Of a stretch of 64,000 bases of DNA, positions 18,301-29,410 are shown one piece after another. Position 1 is the first letter of the stretch. Every line of letters starts with the position of its first letter. A model generated the notes under the pieces. It was not told where the DNA came from and ran no database searches. It worked only from the letters and a program-made list of their open reading frames with translations. Both the position numbers and the translations under genes were made by a program. The stretch comes from Grimontia indica (GTDB taxonomy: Bacteria; Pseudomonadota; Gammaproteobacteria; Enterobacterales; Vibrionaceae): contig NZ_ANFM02000012.1 in the NCBI RefSeq assembly GCF_000333895.2, positions 1 through 64,000 on the forward strand. The letters are read 5' to 3'.

Positions 18301-18487
18301 GTTCCGTTACTGGCAGAGGCTTGATAGGGCGATCGGCAGCGCTGCACCACAAACCTGGTTGCAACATAATTGGCAGGGTACGCAATTTGATGATGATCCC
18401 AGCGCGATAGGAACCTTTGGGTTTTACCGGGGAAGTGATCGTGTCATCTATAAAGGTGAAAAAAACATCACATTGACAGGGGAATGA
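15383..18487 (+). CDS. mshQ: MSHA biogenesis protein MshQ, large exported protein
   Basis: MshQ is the last gene of the MSHA operon. The 1034-residue protein has a signal peptide at about residues 1-20. An N-terminal part at about 25-285 alternates short beta-rich segments with Gly/Asn turns (PGVYYFGDLVLNQYVSATV), like a beta-helix, and contains many Cys residues. A long Ig-like and C-terminal MshQ-type region (FYPSHFSVSG; FEDWVIKP; ATRWG-like segments) follows. A surface or tip adhesin role is inferred, not shown. The 5' half is AT-richer: I count 23/60 G+C in both 15541-15600 and 15781-15840. I see no LamG-like domain. Confidence 0.8.
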   Translation: MMRILLAIGSLLFTSILWASSNGIYFPGPAQAPNIIGYANNCGQNNQLPATSCLQINSNSTIYQPEENPVRVGFEELFHQHPSTCNAFGGAIQNDCVNTGEFAADKGLKVLKPKSQGGNLDEITYPLDGTQYAHHSFNSDTANYTKLTLGQYSTATFEPGVYYFGDLVLNQYVSATVTGPIEIHVNSLKLGNNVKFNVQGDSQNVIFWVHERESGNDHYSAHIGADSVLHGYVYSVGSVKLAGSLDGSSWGTTIYGAITAKSLELANRSIIKFGGFLDSHNLKIDPLLASTNACSRIPVTFKITNDEGETQSEISGELTASATNFLDTACWATSADGTCSNGPVRAVNLNNGQRKLWLQNKAVGTVKVVASFKSDKTGELESEDSGNYTFTAGGFRFSPSPLKMVAGKPEKLTIEAVYGDCDPTPIPEYDGTKQLSVGNASYQQPNYTSTRAPHKPSVNGIVGARTIDVEFSKGVAKDALTLNYSDAGVLSIPISEVQSANATSSDSPTEVEEDSKGVESRLLNGDISLHARPYTFAVCGSLPSLSDVSSQKAFVKAGNPFTATLKPVVWQSGDLTGTALTNGGVVPLKPNFCGRATTPSFWHQNAPAATVTLDETAYIVTPANGSNAAITGIVPLAHTETNNASDVNNVRYRFVDVSVDEVGAFGVRSKLAANYLDMTVNPGERPLGRFYPSHFSVSGSLTSAITASEDSGGDGFTYLNQPFDGQYTVYAMTAGNKPVKNYHLFGDAYKAGFEDWVIKPVSSNPIAGDDLSSRWTRPSKTNWRAGNDGTSQLSLTQNIRMRVDKDSAPEAPFRPLYFAVGVSKPDIDGTDFRFCDVQNEAGCEIRVIKPAGEEGSSIAGAEFAKEEFMFGRMRIEGFTETHDFSSEQIMPVAVEVFDGSRFVTNTRDNASFVSTTIGEKEVLFSSSPDANQQAKISLKDDAGNTINTKTVENGRSEFVVKAPVQNGNLNREQFRYWQRLDRAIGSAAPQTWLQHNWQGTQFDDDPSAIGTFGFYRGSDRVIYKGEKNITLTGE

Positions 18488-18594
18488 AAAAAAAGACAGA
18501 TCTCATTCAGGTTTGTAGATCATCACCTTGCCGCGCCCCGTCAGCGTTGGTACATTTAGCGGAATTTGAAGAATTTTAACGCTTGCAGGATTAA

Positions 18595-19647
<1,053 letters not shown>

Positions 19648-19679
19648 TCTTCTTCCATCAACAAACAGGTTGTAACTGA

Positions 19680-20603
19680 ATGAAACCAATTTTTGGCCGT
19701 GGGCCATCGCTACAATTACGCCTGTTCTTCGCTCTTTTAATATCAGCCAGCCTTATGCTGGCTGATAGTCGTTTGGGTGCCTTCACCAATTTCCGTTATT
19801 TGCTGAACTCGCTGGTCGCGCCGTTGCAATACGCATCGAACGTGCCGCGTGACCTGCTCGATAACGTCTTCCGTCAGTTCACTTCGCACCAACAGTTGTT
19901 GATTGATAACACCAAGCTCAAAGAAGAGGTGCTGCTACTGCGAAGCGGACAGTTGATTCTGGATCAACTGGAGCAAGAAAATCAGCGTCTGCGCGAGCTA
20001 CTGGGTTCTCCGTTTGTGCGTGATGAGCGCAAAATGGTGGCAGAAGTGATGGCAGTAGACTCTGACCCTTACAAACATCAGGTGATGATTGATAAAGGGC
20101 GCACAAACGGGGTTTACGAAGGCCAGCCGGTGATTAACGAGCGAGGCATCGTAGGGCAAGTTTCTTATGTCGGTGCTCACAATAGCCGTGTACTGCTTAT
20201 CACTGACCCAACCCATGCGATTCCAGTTCAGGTGGTGCGTAACGATATTCGTGTTATCGCTTCAGGTCGCGGTGACAACGACAATATCCAGCTGGAAAAC
20301 ATTCCAAGTAGCACGGACATTGAACCGGGCGACATGCTGGTCACGTCTGGCTTGGGTGGTGTATTCCCTGAAGGCTATCCGGTGGCGAGAGTCACGTCGT
20401 TCTCTTTTGACAACAAACGCCCATTTGCGCAGGTCGATGCCAAGCCAGAAGTGCAGTTTGACCGTTTGAGATATTTGCTGCTGGTGTGGCCAACTGACGT
20501 TGAGAAAGAAGAAGTGGTTGAAGAGGAAGGGCAAACACCTGCAAGTGAAGATGCCCAACCATCAACGGCTGAAGAACAAACCGAAGAGGTAAGCAATGGC
20601 TAA
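19680..20603 (+). CDS. mreC: rod-shape protein MreC
   Basis: MreC is a bitopic scaffold of the elongasome in the periplasm. A cytoplasmic N-terminus precedes one transmembrane helix at about residues 14-30 (LFFALLISASLMLADS). A coiled coil at about 60-110 and the beta-barrel MreC core (about 120-270) follow. The C-terminal 35 residues are unusually acidic and Pro/Ser/Thr-rich (EKEEVVEEEGQTPASEDAQ) and look disordered. It overlaps mreD by 8 bases. Confidence 0.95.
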   Translation: MKPIFGRGPSLQLRLFFALLISASLMLADSRLGAFTNFRYLLNSLVAPLQYASNVPRDLLDNVFRQFTSHQQLLIDNTKLKEEVLLLRSGQLILDQLEQENQRLRELLGSPFVRDERKMVAEVMAVDSDPYKHQVMIDKGRTNGVYEGQPVINERGIVGQVSYVGAHNSRVLLITDPTHAIPVQVVRNDIRVIASGRGDNDNIQLENIPSSTDIEPGDMLVTSGLGGVFPEGYPVARVTSFSFDNKRPFAQVDAKPEVQFDRLRYLLLVWPTDVEKEEVVEEEGQTPASEDAQPSTAEEQTEEVSNG

Positions 20604-21084
20604 TTCAAGCATGCGTGGCCGTGCGCTTATCTGGCTATCGTTTATTATCGCACTGATACTTCAGGCCGCGCCGTGGCCGGGTGAGCTTGCGCCATTTCGC
20701 CCATCCTGGGTCTTGTTGGTGGCTTTCTACTGGGTGCTGGCGCTGCCACACCGCGTGAATGTCGGTACGGCGCTGGTGGTTGGTTTGCTCTGGGATTTAA
20801 TGCTGGGCTCCACTCTCGGTGTGCGCGGCTTGATGATGTCAGTGCTGGTTTATATCGTCGCACTGAACTTCCAGATGCTGCGTAATATGTCGCTCTGGCA
20901 ACAGGCAGCACTCTTGTCTTTGCTGACGTTGGCAGGAAAAGTGCTAGAGTTTTGGGCGGAGTACTTGGTGTCCAATGTCCAGTTCGACCCAGCGCAGCTA
21001 TGGGCGGGTTTGCTTAACTTCTTATTATGGCCTTGGCTGTTTTTGCTGCTACGACGGGTGCGCCGTCAGTTTTCGATTAAGTAA
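20596..21084 (+). CDS. mreD: rod-shape protein MreD
   Basis: MreD is a small polytopic inner-membrane protein (162 residues, about five hydrophobic helices) that works with MreB and MreC in lateral wall growth. The PSWVLLVAFYWVLALPHRVNVG segment and the WDLMLGSTLGVRGL loop are characteristic. It overlaps the end of mreC and precedes maf by 12 bp. Confidence 0.95.
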   Translation: MANSSMRGRALIWLSFIIALILQAAPWPGELAPFRPSWVLLVAFYWVLALPHRVNVGTALVVGLLWDLMLGSTLGVRGLMMSVLVYIVALNFQMLRNMSLWQQAALLSLLTLAGKVLEFWAEYLVSNVQFDPAQLWAGLLNFLLWPWLFLLLRRVRRQFSIK

Positions 21085-21096
21085 TCTGGAGAAACC

Positions 21097-21684
21097 ATGG
21101 CAGATCTTCAACTTTATCTCGCGTCTGCCTCACCTCGAAGAAAGGCGCTGCTGGAACAACTCTCTGTCCAGTTTGAGATTTTACGTGTTGACGTTGAAGA
21201 ACAGCGCCAGCCTCATGAACAAGCGGCGGACTATGTCCGCCGTTTATCCCTCGATAAGGCAAAAGCCGGCGTCAATGTCGCGCCTGTTGACCTGCCAGTG
21301 CTGGGCTCAGACACCATCGTTGTCTGTGACGGTAAAGTAATGGAAAAACCCGCAGACCTAGATGCGTCGCTAACCATGCTGCGCCAGCTGTCTGATCGCC
21401 AACATCAGGTGATGACGGCTGTGACGTTGGCAGATCGGAACCATTCCCTGACCACTCTGGTCACAACTAATGTATGGTTTAAACCCCTGAGTGACGAAGA
21501 AATCGAAACCTACTGGCATAGCGGCGAACCTTGCGACAAAGCAGGAAGCTATGCGATTCAGGGGCTTGGCGGCCGGTTCGTGACCCGAATTGACGGCAGT
21601 TATCATGCTGTGGTCGGTCTGCCACTTTACGAAACAGATACTCTGTTAAAAGAATTCCAAAAATTAAGCGGTAAAAACCTATGA
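21097..21684 (+). CDS. maf: Maf-family nucleoside triphosphate pyrophosphatase (YhdE type)
   Basis: Maf proteins hydrolyse dTTP/UTP and modified nucleotides to monophosphates, limiting misincorporation. The YhdE-type signature is clear in this 195-residue protein: [13 protein letters not shown] near the N-terminus, the EEQRQP motif, [16 protein letters not shown], the HQVMTAV segment and [13 protein letters not shown]. The order mreD-maf-rng matches E. coli. Its end overlaps the rng ATG. Confidence 0.95.
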   Translation: MADLQLYLASASPRRKALLEQLSVQFEILRVDVEEQRQPHEQAADYVRRLSLDKAKAGVNVAPVDLPVLGSDTIVVCDGKVMEKPADLDASLTMLRQLSDRQHQVMTAVTLADRNHSLTTLVTTNVWFKPLSDEEIETYWHSGEPCDKAGSYAIQGLGGRFVTRIDGSYHAVVGLPLYETDTLLKEFQKLSGKNL

Positions 21685-23150
21685 ACGCAGAGTTATTGAT
21701 TAACGTGACGCCTTCAGAAACCCGTGTCGCCATGATTGAGGCGGGTAATCTGCAGGAAGTGCATATTGAGCGCGAAGCGAAGCGCGGCATTGTTGGCAAC
21801 ATCTATAAAGGCAAAGTGAGCCGTGTACTGCCAGGTATGCAGGCGGCTTTCGTCGATATTGGTCTTGATAAAGCAGCATTCCTGCACGCCTCTGACATTG
21901 TTCCTCACACTGAATGTGTGGCTGAAAACGAAAAGCAGCAATTTCAGGTACGCGATATTTCTGAGCTGGTTCGCCAGGGGCAGGATATTGTGGTGCAGGT
22001 GGTGAAAGACCCGCTGGGTACCAAAGGCGCGCGCCTGACTACGGACATCACCTTACCTTCCCGCTACTTGGTGTTTATGCCAGGCGCAGCACATGTGGGC
22101 GTGTCTCAGCGCATTGAAAGTGAAGAAGAGCGCGAGCGCCTGAAGAATATCGTGTCTGACTACTGTGATGACCTAGGCGGCTTTATTATCCGCACCGCGG
22201 CAGAAGGCGCGTCTGATCAGGAGATGGCTCAGGATGCGGCTTTTCTAAAACGTCTTTGGAACAAGGTGCTGGAGCGTCGTGCCAAGCGTCCTTCCAAGTC
22301 GATGCTTTATGGTGAATTGGGTTTGGCCCAGCGTATTTTGCGTGATTTTGTCGGTACTGAGCTCAACATTATCCGTGTCGATTCCCGTACGGCAATGGAA
22401 GCGCTTCGGGAGTTTACTGAAGAGTTTGTGCCAGAACTGTCTGACAAACTTGAGCTCTACACCGGCGAGCAGCCCATCTTCGATATGTATGACACCGAGA
22501 ATGAAATTCAGCGCTCACTTGATCGTAAAGTGGAGCTGAAATCTGGTGGCTACCTGATTATCGACCAAACCGAAGCCATGACCACGGTGGATATCAACAC
22601 CGGCGCGTTTGTGGGTCGACGTAACCTTGAAGAGACCATCTTCAACACCAACACTGAAGCTACCCGTGCCATCGCGCGACAACTTCGCCTTCGTAACCTC
22701 GGCGGCATTATCATCATCGACTTTATCGATATGAGCTCGGAAGAACACCGCCAGCGTGTATTGCAGTCACTTGAGCAGGCGTTGTCGAAAGATCGTGTGA
22801 AAACCAATATCAATGGCTTCACTCAACTTGGTTTGGTGGAGATGACCCGTAAGCGCACGCGCGAAAGCATTGAGCACGTATTGTGTGGCCAATGTCCAAC
22901 CTGTGAAGGTCGTGGTTCAGTGAAGACGGTGGAAACGGTTTGCTACGAAATTTTACGCGAAATTACCCGGGTGAACCGTGCGTATGATGCCGACAAGTTT
23001 GTGGTGTATGCGTCACCGTCTGTGGGCGAAGCGCTGGAAGGTGAAGAATCACACGCAGTAGCGGAGCTTGAAGTCTTCATTGGTAAACAAGTAAAAGTGC
23101 ATGTAGAGCCGCTGTATACCCAAGAGCAGTTTGATGTAGTGATGATGTAA
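21681..23150 (+). CDS. rng: ribonuclease G
   Basis: RNase G is an RNase E-family endonuclease that trims the 5' end of 16S rRNA and turns over some mRNAs. The 489-residue protein has the S1 domain at about residues 38-128 ([23 protein letters not shown]), the RNase H-like and DNase I-like parts, catalytic Asp304 (TTVDINTG) and Asp347 (IIDFIDM), and the zinc-link CPTC at 405-408. It lacks the long C-terminal tail of RNase E. The start overlaps the maf stop. Confidence 0.97.
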   Translation: MNAELLINVTPSETRVAMIEAGNLQEVHIEREAKRGIVGNIYKGKVSRVLPGMQAAFVDIGLDKAAFLHASDIVPHTECVAENEKQQFQVRDISELVRQGQDIVVQVVKDPLGTKGARLTTDITLPSRYLVFMPGAAHVGVSQRIESEEERERLKNIVSDYCDDLGGFIIRTAAEGASDQEMAQDAAFLKRLWNKVLERRAKRPSKSMLYGELGLAQRILRDFVGTELNIIRVDSRTAMEALREFTEEFVPELSDKLELYTGEQPIFDMYDTENEIQRSLDRKVELKSGGYLIIDQTEAMTTVDINTGAFVGRRNLEETIFNTNTEATRAIARQLRLRNLGGIIIIDFIDMSSEEHRQRVLQSLEQALSKDRVKTNINGFTQLGLVEMTRKRTRESIEHVLCGQCPTCEGRGSVKTVETVCYEILREITRVNRAYDADKFVVYASPSVGEALEGEESHAVAELEVFIGKQVKVHVEPLYTQEQFDVVMM

Positions 23151-23167
23151 GCGAGACCGTTCTTTTC

Positions 23168-26100
23168 ATGGCGAAATTTGCTCAACGCTTAGCAGTGACG
23201 GTGAAATGGCTACTCGTTGTTTTACTGGTTAGTGCTGCGGTATTTACCGCGGCCATGCGTGTTGTATTGCCCAACTTGGATGCGGCTAAAGCGCCGATAC
23301 AGCGTTGGGCAAGTGATACCTCTGGCTTTACCATCGACTTTTCTACCTTCAAAGGGCACTGGCGTTATCTGGTGCCTTCTTTGTCTTTGCACGATCTGAC
23401 ACTTTCTACTGAAACTTCCCATCTGGAAATTCTGACGGCTGAAAGCATCGACATGCAGTTCGATCTTTGGGCGACATTACAGCGCCGGGAGCCGACGTTC
23501 TCTAACGTGACGATCACCGGGCTTAACGTCGATCTCACTCAACTTCCAGAGCGTGACAACAAAAGTAATGAGAGTCTGAAATCTCAGCTGGAGCGTCTGT
23601 TTCTGGTCGGGCTGGGTCAGTTTGCTATTCACGACGCCAAAGTGACCCTGCTGTCGCCGTCTGAAGAGCGCAAAACCATTGATATTAACTCCCTGCTTTG
23701 GGACAACCGCACAGGGACTCACCATGTTCAAGGTGTGGTGAGTGTTCAGGGGACATCACTCAATAAGCTTTATGTTCAAGGGGTGTTTACTGAAAACAAC
23801 GGGCTAGGTTCACTCGATGGTGAGTTTTACGTTAAGGCGGACGATGTCTCGCTGAAAAGCTGGATCAGCAAATTCGTTAACCCAGACGTATCGCTGGCGA
23901 TGGCAAAAGTCGGCGGTGAAGCCTGGCTGACAGTAGAAAAAGGCGAAGCCCGTTCTGCACTTATCAGTGTGAATAACAGTGATATCGCGTGGTTCCCGAA
24001 TGCTCCAGCACTACAAAGCCAGGGCAGCAGTACGCAATCGGTCAATATTCAGCGCGGACAGCTTCTGGTCGAGCAATCCGGCGATGGTTGGCATATCGCC
24101 ACTGATAACTTCGCGATTAAAACCGATGGCAAACTCTGGCCAGAGCCGAACCTGCGAGCAGATATCAACGATGACGCTTGGCGGGTGAACCTTGGCTACT
24201 TTGACGTGCAGTTGTTGCTCCCCCTTCGAGAGTTGGTCGCGCTGCCCAAAGGGGTGGAAAACGCCATCAATGAATTGGCGCCGAAAGGCATGGCGCAGGA
24301 TATTCGCATTGAGCAACAAAAAGGCGGTGAGGTTCACTACTCTGCAGTCTTGAAAAACGTTGGCTTCAAGCATTGGACCTACTTGCCGGAAGTGCACAAA
24401 CTGGATTTGACTGTGGCAGGTGTGGGTCAAAACGGCAAGGTCACGCTGGCAATGACTGACGACATCCTGCCGTATGGCGACTTCTTTCAGGCACCGCTCA
24501 ACATTGAACAGGGTAATGTGGTTGGCTACTGGCAGATGCATGAAGATAGCGTGACTATCTGGTCTGACAGCGTGGCTGTGCGCTCGCCTCATCTGGATGT
24601 AGTGGGCGAGTTCCGTCTGGATATTCCGTTTGATGACCGCAGTTCCTGGCTCGCTTTCTATGCTGAAGCCAGTCTGAACAATGCTGGCCAGACATGGCGG
24701 TATTTACCCGCCTTGGCACTCGATGAAGAGCTTACCGATTACCTCTCTGCGGCGATTCGTGGAGGGCAGGCTGATCACGCCAAGCTAGTGTGGTATGGCG
24801 ACTTTGAAACCTTCCCGTACCTCGAACATCAGGGCATTTTTCAGGCTTATGTGCCGCTCAAAAATGGGCAGTTCAGCTTTGATACTCAATGGCCGGCGCT
24901 GACAGATTTGGAACTGGATCTGCTGTTCCAAAACGATGCGCTGTATCTTGATGCGTCCAACGTCGGACTGATGGGGGCCCGCGGTTACGGTTTGAAAGGG
25001 GAAATCCCCTCTTTCAGCGATGACAACAGTGTGCTCTTGATTGACGCCAATATCGCCTCAAGTGGGACTGATCTGCGTGATTATATGCTGGCAACATCGC
25101 TTGTCGATTCTGTCGGTGCTGCACTGACCCATGTCCAGGTTGATGGAAAGGTGAATGGAAAGATTTCACTGAATATCCCGCTCAATGGGGATGATGTGCT
25201 GGCAAAAGGTCAGGCGTCATTGAAAAACAGCACCGTCTCCATCGTTAGCCCTGAAATGACCTTTGAGAAAGTCAGCGGCACCATCAAATTTGATAATGAT
25301 GTGGTGTGGACGAAAAAGCTCAAAGCTAACTTATTGAAGCAGCCCATCAATATCGGGTTTAAAGGTGAAACAGAGTCCGATAATTATCTGGTTAACATTG
25401 ATATTGATGGTAACTGGGAAGCAGACAAGCTCAAGGCTGCGTTGGATCAGCCAGATATGTCCTTCATTGAGGGGAAATCTGCATGGGACTTGAATGTTGG
25501 CATTGCACTGAAAGATGTCGGCTTTACCTATGACGTGAAGCTCGATGCCGATCTGACGACCTTAGATTTTAACTTGCCGTCTCCTCTGGATAAGCCCTCT
25601 TTCATCAAAGGTCAGGGGAGCATGAAAGCCTCTGGTGATGCGCAAAGTCTGGTAGGGCAGGTAGAGCTGCCAAACGTGAAGTATCAAGCCAATATCGATA
25701 TCAGCGGCGAGCTCCCCGTAGTGACCAAAAGCCGCACTGTGATTGGTGAAGGGGAACTTTCTCTGCAGCCACTGACGGGGAATGCGGTCAGTATTGATGT
25801 GCCTGTTCTGGATCTCCATGCCTGGAAAGATGTGGTGGCAAAAGCCGAAGCTGCGCATCGTGAATCGAAAGGCTCGTTCCCTGTCGTCTTGCCCAATCCT
25901 TCACGACTTAATGTCAAAGCCGAACAGGTGAAGGCGGGGGAGTTGGTATTCAATAACTTCTCGATGGCGGCGCGTAAGAAAAGCGACGGCTTCCATGTCT
26001 TGGTAGGGAGTGAAGAGTTAGCGGGTGACGCATGGTGGGATGAAGATAAATTTCTCACTGTCTCTATCGAGCACTTATTCCTCAATATCGACCTAGATAA

Positions 26101-27043
26101 AGAGCAACCGGAAGAAGAGCGTGAACGCAAAGGTACCCGGTTAGCCAATGATGTCGACCGCGCTCTGATGCATTATATCCCTTCAACCGATTTGACAGTG
26201 AAAGAGCTCTGGCTGCAGGGATATCGTGTCGGCAAAGTTGAAACCCAGCTGCTTAAGCGCGGTCAAACCATCACCATGCCGAAGTTTTCCATCGACAGCG
26301 GTGGTACCCGTATTCGTGCCAATGGTGATTGGTCCATCTCAGAAAAAGGGTTTAACCATTCTGAATTGAGTTTCGATGTGTCCGCGAAAAACAGTAGCGA
26401 TCTGATGGGACGCTTTGCCGTGACTGGCGGTATTCAGGACGCGACAGTGAAAACCTCTGGCGAACTCAGCTTTGACGGTGCGCCATGGTCGGTGAATGTT
26501 GAGACTCTGGACGGCATGCTCGAAACCAAAATCGAGGATGGTTACATCAGCGGTGTGGGTGGCGCAGGCCGATTGCTTGGTCTGTTCAGCCTGGATTCCA
26601 TCTTGCGGAAAATGCAGCTCGACTTTACCGGTGTGTTTGAGGACGGTCTTGCTTTTGATGAGATCAGCGGCAGTGCCTCAATCACTAACGGGGTGATTGT
26701 CACGGATAATATCCAGATGAATGCGCTCGCAGGTGATATGTTTATTAGAGGGATAGCAAATCTTGCGAAAAATCAGGTTAATGCGGACGTCAGATTCGTG
26801 CCTGATTTGACCTCCGGGATTCCGGTTTTAACCGCATTTGCTGTCACCCCTCAAACCGCACTCTATGTATTGGCAGTCACCACAGTACTTTCGCCGGTCG
26901 TAGACGCGTTCACACAGGTTCGATATCAGGTAACCGGGGCCATTGATGATCCCGTCGTCAGGGAAGTTTCGCGCAGTACAGGCGAAGTGACGTTACCTGA
27001 GCAGGCCACCAAGCGCTTGCGGGAACAGCAGAAGGAGCAATGA
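23168..27043 (+). CDS. yhdP: YhdP, AsmA-like intermembrane phospholipid transport protein
   Basis: YhdP is a very large bridge-like protein anchored in the inner membrane. In E. coli it works with TamB and YdbH to move phospholipids to the outer membrane. The 1291-residue protein has an N-terminal transmembrane helix at about residues 12-32, then repeated beta-strand groove (chorein/AsmA-like) segments to the end. The C-terminal AsmA-like part includes GVGGAGRLLGLFSLDSILRK. Length and place between rng and tldD match E. coli. Confidence 0.93.
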   Translation: MAKFAQRLAVTVKWLLVVLLVSAAVFTAAMRVVLPNLDAAKAPIQRWASDTSGFTIDFSTFKGHWRYLVPSLSLHDLTLSTETSHLEILTAESIDMQFDLWATLQRREPTFSNVTITGLNVDLTQLPERDNKSNESLKSQLERLFLVGLGQFAIHDAKVTLLSPSEERKTIDINSLLWDNRTGTHHVQGVVSVQGTSLNKLYVQGVFTENNGLGSLDGEFYVKADDVSLKSWISKFVNPDVSLAMAKVGGEAWLTVEKGEARSALISVNNSDIAWFPNAPALQSQGSSTQSVNIQRGQLLVEQSGDGWHIATDNFAIKTDGKLWPEPNLRADINDDAWRVNLGYFDVQLLLPLRELVALPKGVENAINELAPKGMAQDIRIEQQKGGEVHYSAVLKNVGFKHWTYLPEVHKLDLTVAGVGQNGKVTLAMTDDILPYGDFFQAPLNIEQGNVVGYWQMHEDSVTIWSDSVAVRSPHLDVVGEFRLDIPFDDRSSWLAFYAEASLNNAGQTWRYLPALALDEELTDYLSAAIRGGQADHAKLVWYGDFETFPYLEHQGIFQAYVPLKNGQFSFDTQWPALTDLELDLLFQNDALYLDASNVGLMGARGYGLKGEIPSFSDDNSVLLIDANIASSGTDLRDYMLATSLVDSVGAALTHVQVDGKVNGKISLNIPLNGDDVLAKGQASLKNSTVSIVSPEMTFEKVSGTIKFDNDVVWTKKLKANLLKQPINIGFKGETESDNYLVNIDIDGNWEADKLKAALDQPDMSFIEGKSAWDLNVGIALKDVGFTYDVKLDADLTTLDFNLPSPLDKPSFIKGQGSMKASGDAQSLVGQVELPNVKYQANIDISGELPVVTKSRTVIGEGELSLQPLTGNAVSIDVPVLDLHAWKDVVAKAEAAHRESKGSFPVVLPNPSRLNVKAEQVKAGELVFNNFSMAARKKSDGFHVLVGSEELAGDAWWDEDKFLTVSIEHLFLNIDLDKEQPEEERERKGTRLANDVDRALMHYIPSTDLTVKELWLQGYRVGKVETQLLKRGQTITMPKFSIDSGGTRIRANGDWSISEKGFNHSELSFDVSAKNSSDLMGRFAVTGGIQDATVKTSGELSFDGAPWSVNVETLDGMLETKIEDGYISGVGGAGRLLGLFSLDSILRKMQLDFTGVFEDGLAFDEISGSASITNGVIVTDNIQMNALAGDMFIRGIANLAKNQVNADVRFVPDLTSGIPVLTAFAVTPQTALYVLAVTTVLSPVVDAFTQVRYQVTGAIDDPVVREVSRSTGEVTLPEQATKRLREQQKEQ

Positions 27044-27046
27044 GTA

Positions 27047-27865
27047 ATGACCAAATTTGGCGTCGTACAAATGAATTCAGGGATGGATCCCGAAGTAAAC
27101 CTGGAAGTGCTGGAGGGCCAGCTGAAGCATCTGAAAACGCAAGGTGCGCGACTGGTACTGACACCGGAAAACTGTCTGGTGTTTGGCACCAAAGAAGATT
27201 ATGACAAGCACGCTGAAGTGCTGGGTCATGGGCCGTTGCAAAAGAAGCTTTCCCAGTTGGCGTTTGAACTCGGTATTTGGCTGGTCATGGGGTCGTTCCC
27301 CATTCGTAATAACGATGGCACCTTGAGCACCACTTGTCTGGTGTACGATGCTGCGGGTAACCTTCGTGCTTCTTATGAGAAGCTGCACATGTTCGATGTC
27401 GACATTGCCGACAATCACCGCAGTTACCGTGAGTCTGATACTTTCAAGTCCGGCGACAACTTGGTATTGGTCGACACTCCGTTTGGCACGCTTGGGCTTT
27501 CTATCTGCTACGACGTGCGTTTCCCGCAGCTTTATTCAGCGCTTCGCCAGCGCGGTGCAGACATTATTATCGTCCCAGCCGCATTTACGAAAGTCACGGG
27601 TGCGGCGCATTGGGAAGTGTTGCTGAGAGCCCGCGCGATTGAAACCCAATGCTGGGTGTTAGCCGCAGCGCAATGTGGCAGTCACCAAGGCGGGCGTGAA
27701 ACTTACGGCCATTCGATGATTGTTGACCCTTGGGGGCAGGTGGTCACTACCCTTAATGAGCAGATTGGCACGGCATGGGCTGATGTCGATTTGGCGTCTA
27801 ACAGTGCAATCCGGAGCAAAATGCCTGTCATGCAGCATGCCCGGTTGCAATGCGCGATGAAATAG
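27047..27865 (+). CDS. Nit-type carbon-nitrogen hydrolase (probable deaminated glutathione amidase)
   Basis: This is a nitrilase-superfamily amidase of the Nit1/NitFhit branch, known to repair deaminated glutathione. The catalytic triad is visible: Glu41 (LTPEN), Lys112 (YEKLHMFD) and Cys154 (SICYDVRFP). The 272-residue length is usual. It lies 3 bp after yhdP and 81 bp before tldD, in the same direction. E. coli lacks a gene at this point, but I recall Vibrio genomes often having one. The exact substrate is inferred from the family. Confidence 0.87.
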   Translation: MTKFGVVQMNSGMDPEVNLEVLEGQLKHLKTQGARLVLTPENCLVFGTKEDYDKHAEVLGHGPLQKKLSQLAFELGIWLVMGSFPIRNNDGTLSTTCLVYDAAGNLRASYEKLHMFDVDIADNHRSYRESDTFKSGDNLVLVDTPFGTLGLSICYDVRFPQLYSALRQRGADIIIVPAAFTKVTGAAHWEVLLRARAIETQCWVLAAAQCGSHQGGRETYGHSMIVDPWGQVVTTLNEQIGTAWADVDLASNSAIRSKMPVMQHARLQCAMK

Positions 27866-27946
27866 CGCAGTCTCGAACCCATATCTCTCCCGCAATACAC
27901 CTTATTGCGGGACATTCCTTTTTTAGCGCTAAAGAGCAGTTTATTC

Positions 27947-29392
27947 ATGAGCCTGGAACACGTGGAAGAAACCATGCTGCACCTTTCCGGTGTCAGTAAA
28001 AGTCAATTAAGCCAAACGCTTGAGCATTTGGCGGCAAGAAACATCGACTATGGTGATGTTTACTTCCAGTCGTGCTGGCACGAATCGCTGGTGCTTGAAG
28101 ATTCGATCATCAAAGACGGCTCATTCAACATTGATCGTGGTGTTGGCGTCCGAGCTATCACCGGCGAGAAAACCGGTTTTGCTTATTCAGACCAGATCAA
28201 TGCCGATGCTTTGATGCAAAGCGCGACCGCGGCACGTGGAATCGCAGACAAAGGCGGAAAGCTAAAAGTGTCTGCGTTTGCTTCACGCCAATACCCAATG
28301 ATCTATCAGGCGATTGACCCGCTGAAGAGCATGTCCAAAGAGGAGAAAATCGCACTGCTGAAAGAAGTCGATGCTTATGTCCGCGCCAAAGAACCTTTGG
28401 TGCAGGAAGTATCTGTCAGCATTGTGGGCGTGTATGAGCAGGTATTAATTGCAGCGACAGACGGTACTTACGCAGCTGATATCCGACCGCTGGTCCGTTT
28501 TTCTGTCAGCGTACTGGTGGAAAAAGACGGCCGCCGTGAGCGCGGCTCTGCCGGTGGTGGTGGTCGCTTTGCCTATACCTACTTCACCTCAGAAGAAGAC
28601 GGTAAAACCGTTGCGATGAACTATGCCGATGAAGCAGTTAGACAGGCACTGGTGAATCTTCATGCCAAAGGTGCGCCGGCTGGTACCATGCCTGTGGTAC
28701 TGGGCGCAGGTTGGCCAGGCGTATTGCTACATGAAGCGGTGGGCCACGGTCTGGAAGGTGACTTTAACCGTAAAGAGTCGTCAGTGTTTACTGGCCAGAT
28801 TGATGAGCAGGTGACTTCGCCGCTTTGTACCATCGTGGATGACGGCACCTTACAAGATCGCCGTGGCTCGCTGAATATTGACGATGAAGGTGTGCCGGGA
28901 CAGTACAACGTGCTGATTGAAAACGGCATCCTCAAAGGTTACATGCAGGACAAACATAACGCTCACCTGATGGGTGTGGCGCCAACGGGCAATGGCCGTC
29001 GTGAGTCCTACGCACATTTGCCAATGCCACGTATGACCAACACTTACATGCTGGCCGGTGAAAGCACGCCGGAAGACATCATCAGTAGCGTGGAATATGG
29101 CCTTTATGCCCCTAACTTTGGCGGCGGTCAGGTGGATATCACCTCTGGCAAATTCGTGTTCTCTACCAGTGAAGCCTACCTCATCGAAAACGGTAAAGTG
29201 ACGACGCCAGTAAAAGGCGCGACGCTTATTGGCAGTGGTATTGAAGCCATGCAGCAGGTGTCTATGGTCGGTAACGACCTGAAGCTGGACCGTGGTGTTG
29301 GCGTATGTGGTAAAGCAGGTCAAAGTGTGGCGGTTGGTGTGGGTCAGCCAACTCTTAAGCTGGATGCGATGACGGTCGGTGGCACCGAATAA
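27947..29392 (+). CDS. tldD: metalloprotease TldD
   Basis: TldD is the catalytic subunit of the TldD/TldE heterodimer, which degrades unfolded peptides (microcin B17 and CcdA in E. coli). The zinc motif HEAVGH is at residues 262-267, the same number as in E. coli TldD, and the 481-residue length is identical. The ATG at 27947 was chosen over an upstream in-frame TTG because it gives that length. A strong bidirectional terminator follows. Its partner gene pmbA lies only 0.7 kb away, across darP. Confidence 0.96.
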   Translation: MSLEHVEETMLHLSGVSKSQLSQTLEHLAARNIDYGDVYFQSCWHESLVLEDSIIKDGSFNIDRGVGVRAITGEKTGFAYSDQINADALMQSATAARGIADKGGKLKVSAFASRQYPMIYQAIDPLKSMSKEEKIALLKEVDAYVRAKEPLVQEVSVSIVGVYEQVLIAATDGTYAADIRPLVRFSVSVLVEKDGRRERGSAGGGGRFAYTYFTSEEDGKTVAMNYADEAVRQALVNLHAKGAPAGTMPVVLGAGWPGVLLHEAVGHGLEGDFNRKESSVFTGQIDEQVTSPLCTIVDDGTLQDRRGSLNIDDEGVPGQYNVLIENGILKGYMQDKHNAHLMGVAPTGNGRRESYAHLPMPRMTNTYMLAGESTPEDIISSVEYGLYAPNFGGGQVDITSGKFVFSTSEAYLIENGKVTTPVKGATLIGSGIEAMQQVSMVGNDLKLDRGVGVCGKAGQSVAVGVGQPTLKLDAMTVGGTE

Positions 29393-29410
29393 TTGCTGCG
29401 GATGAAATAC

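Noticed and set aside
24011-24592. 193-codon ORF on the - strand
   Set aside because: It is antisense to yhdP and has no recognisable motif.
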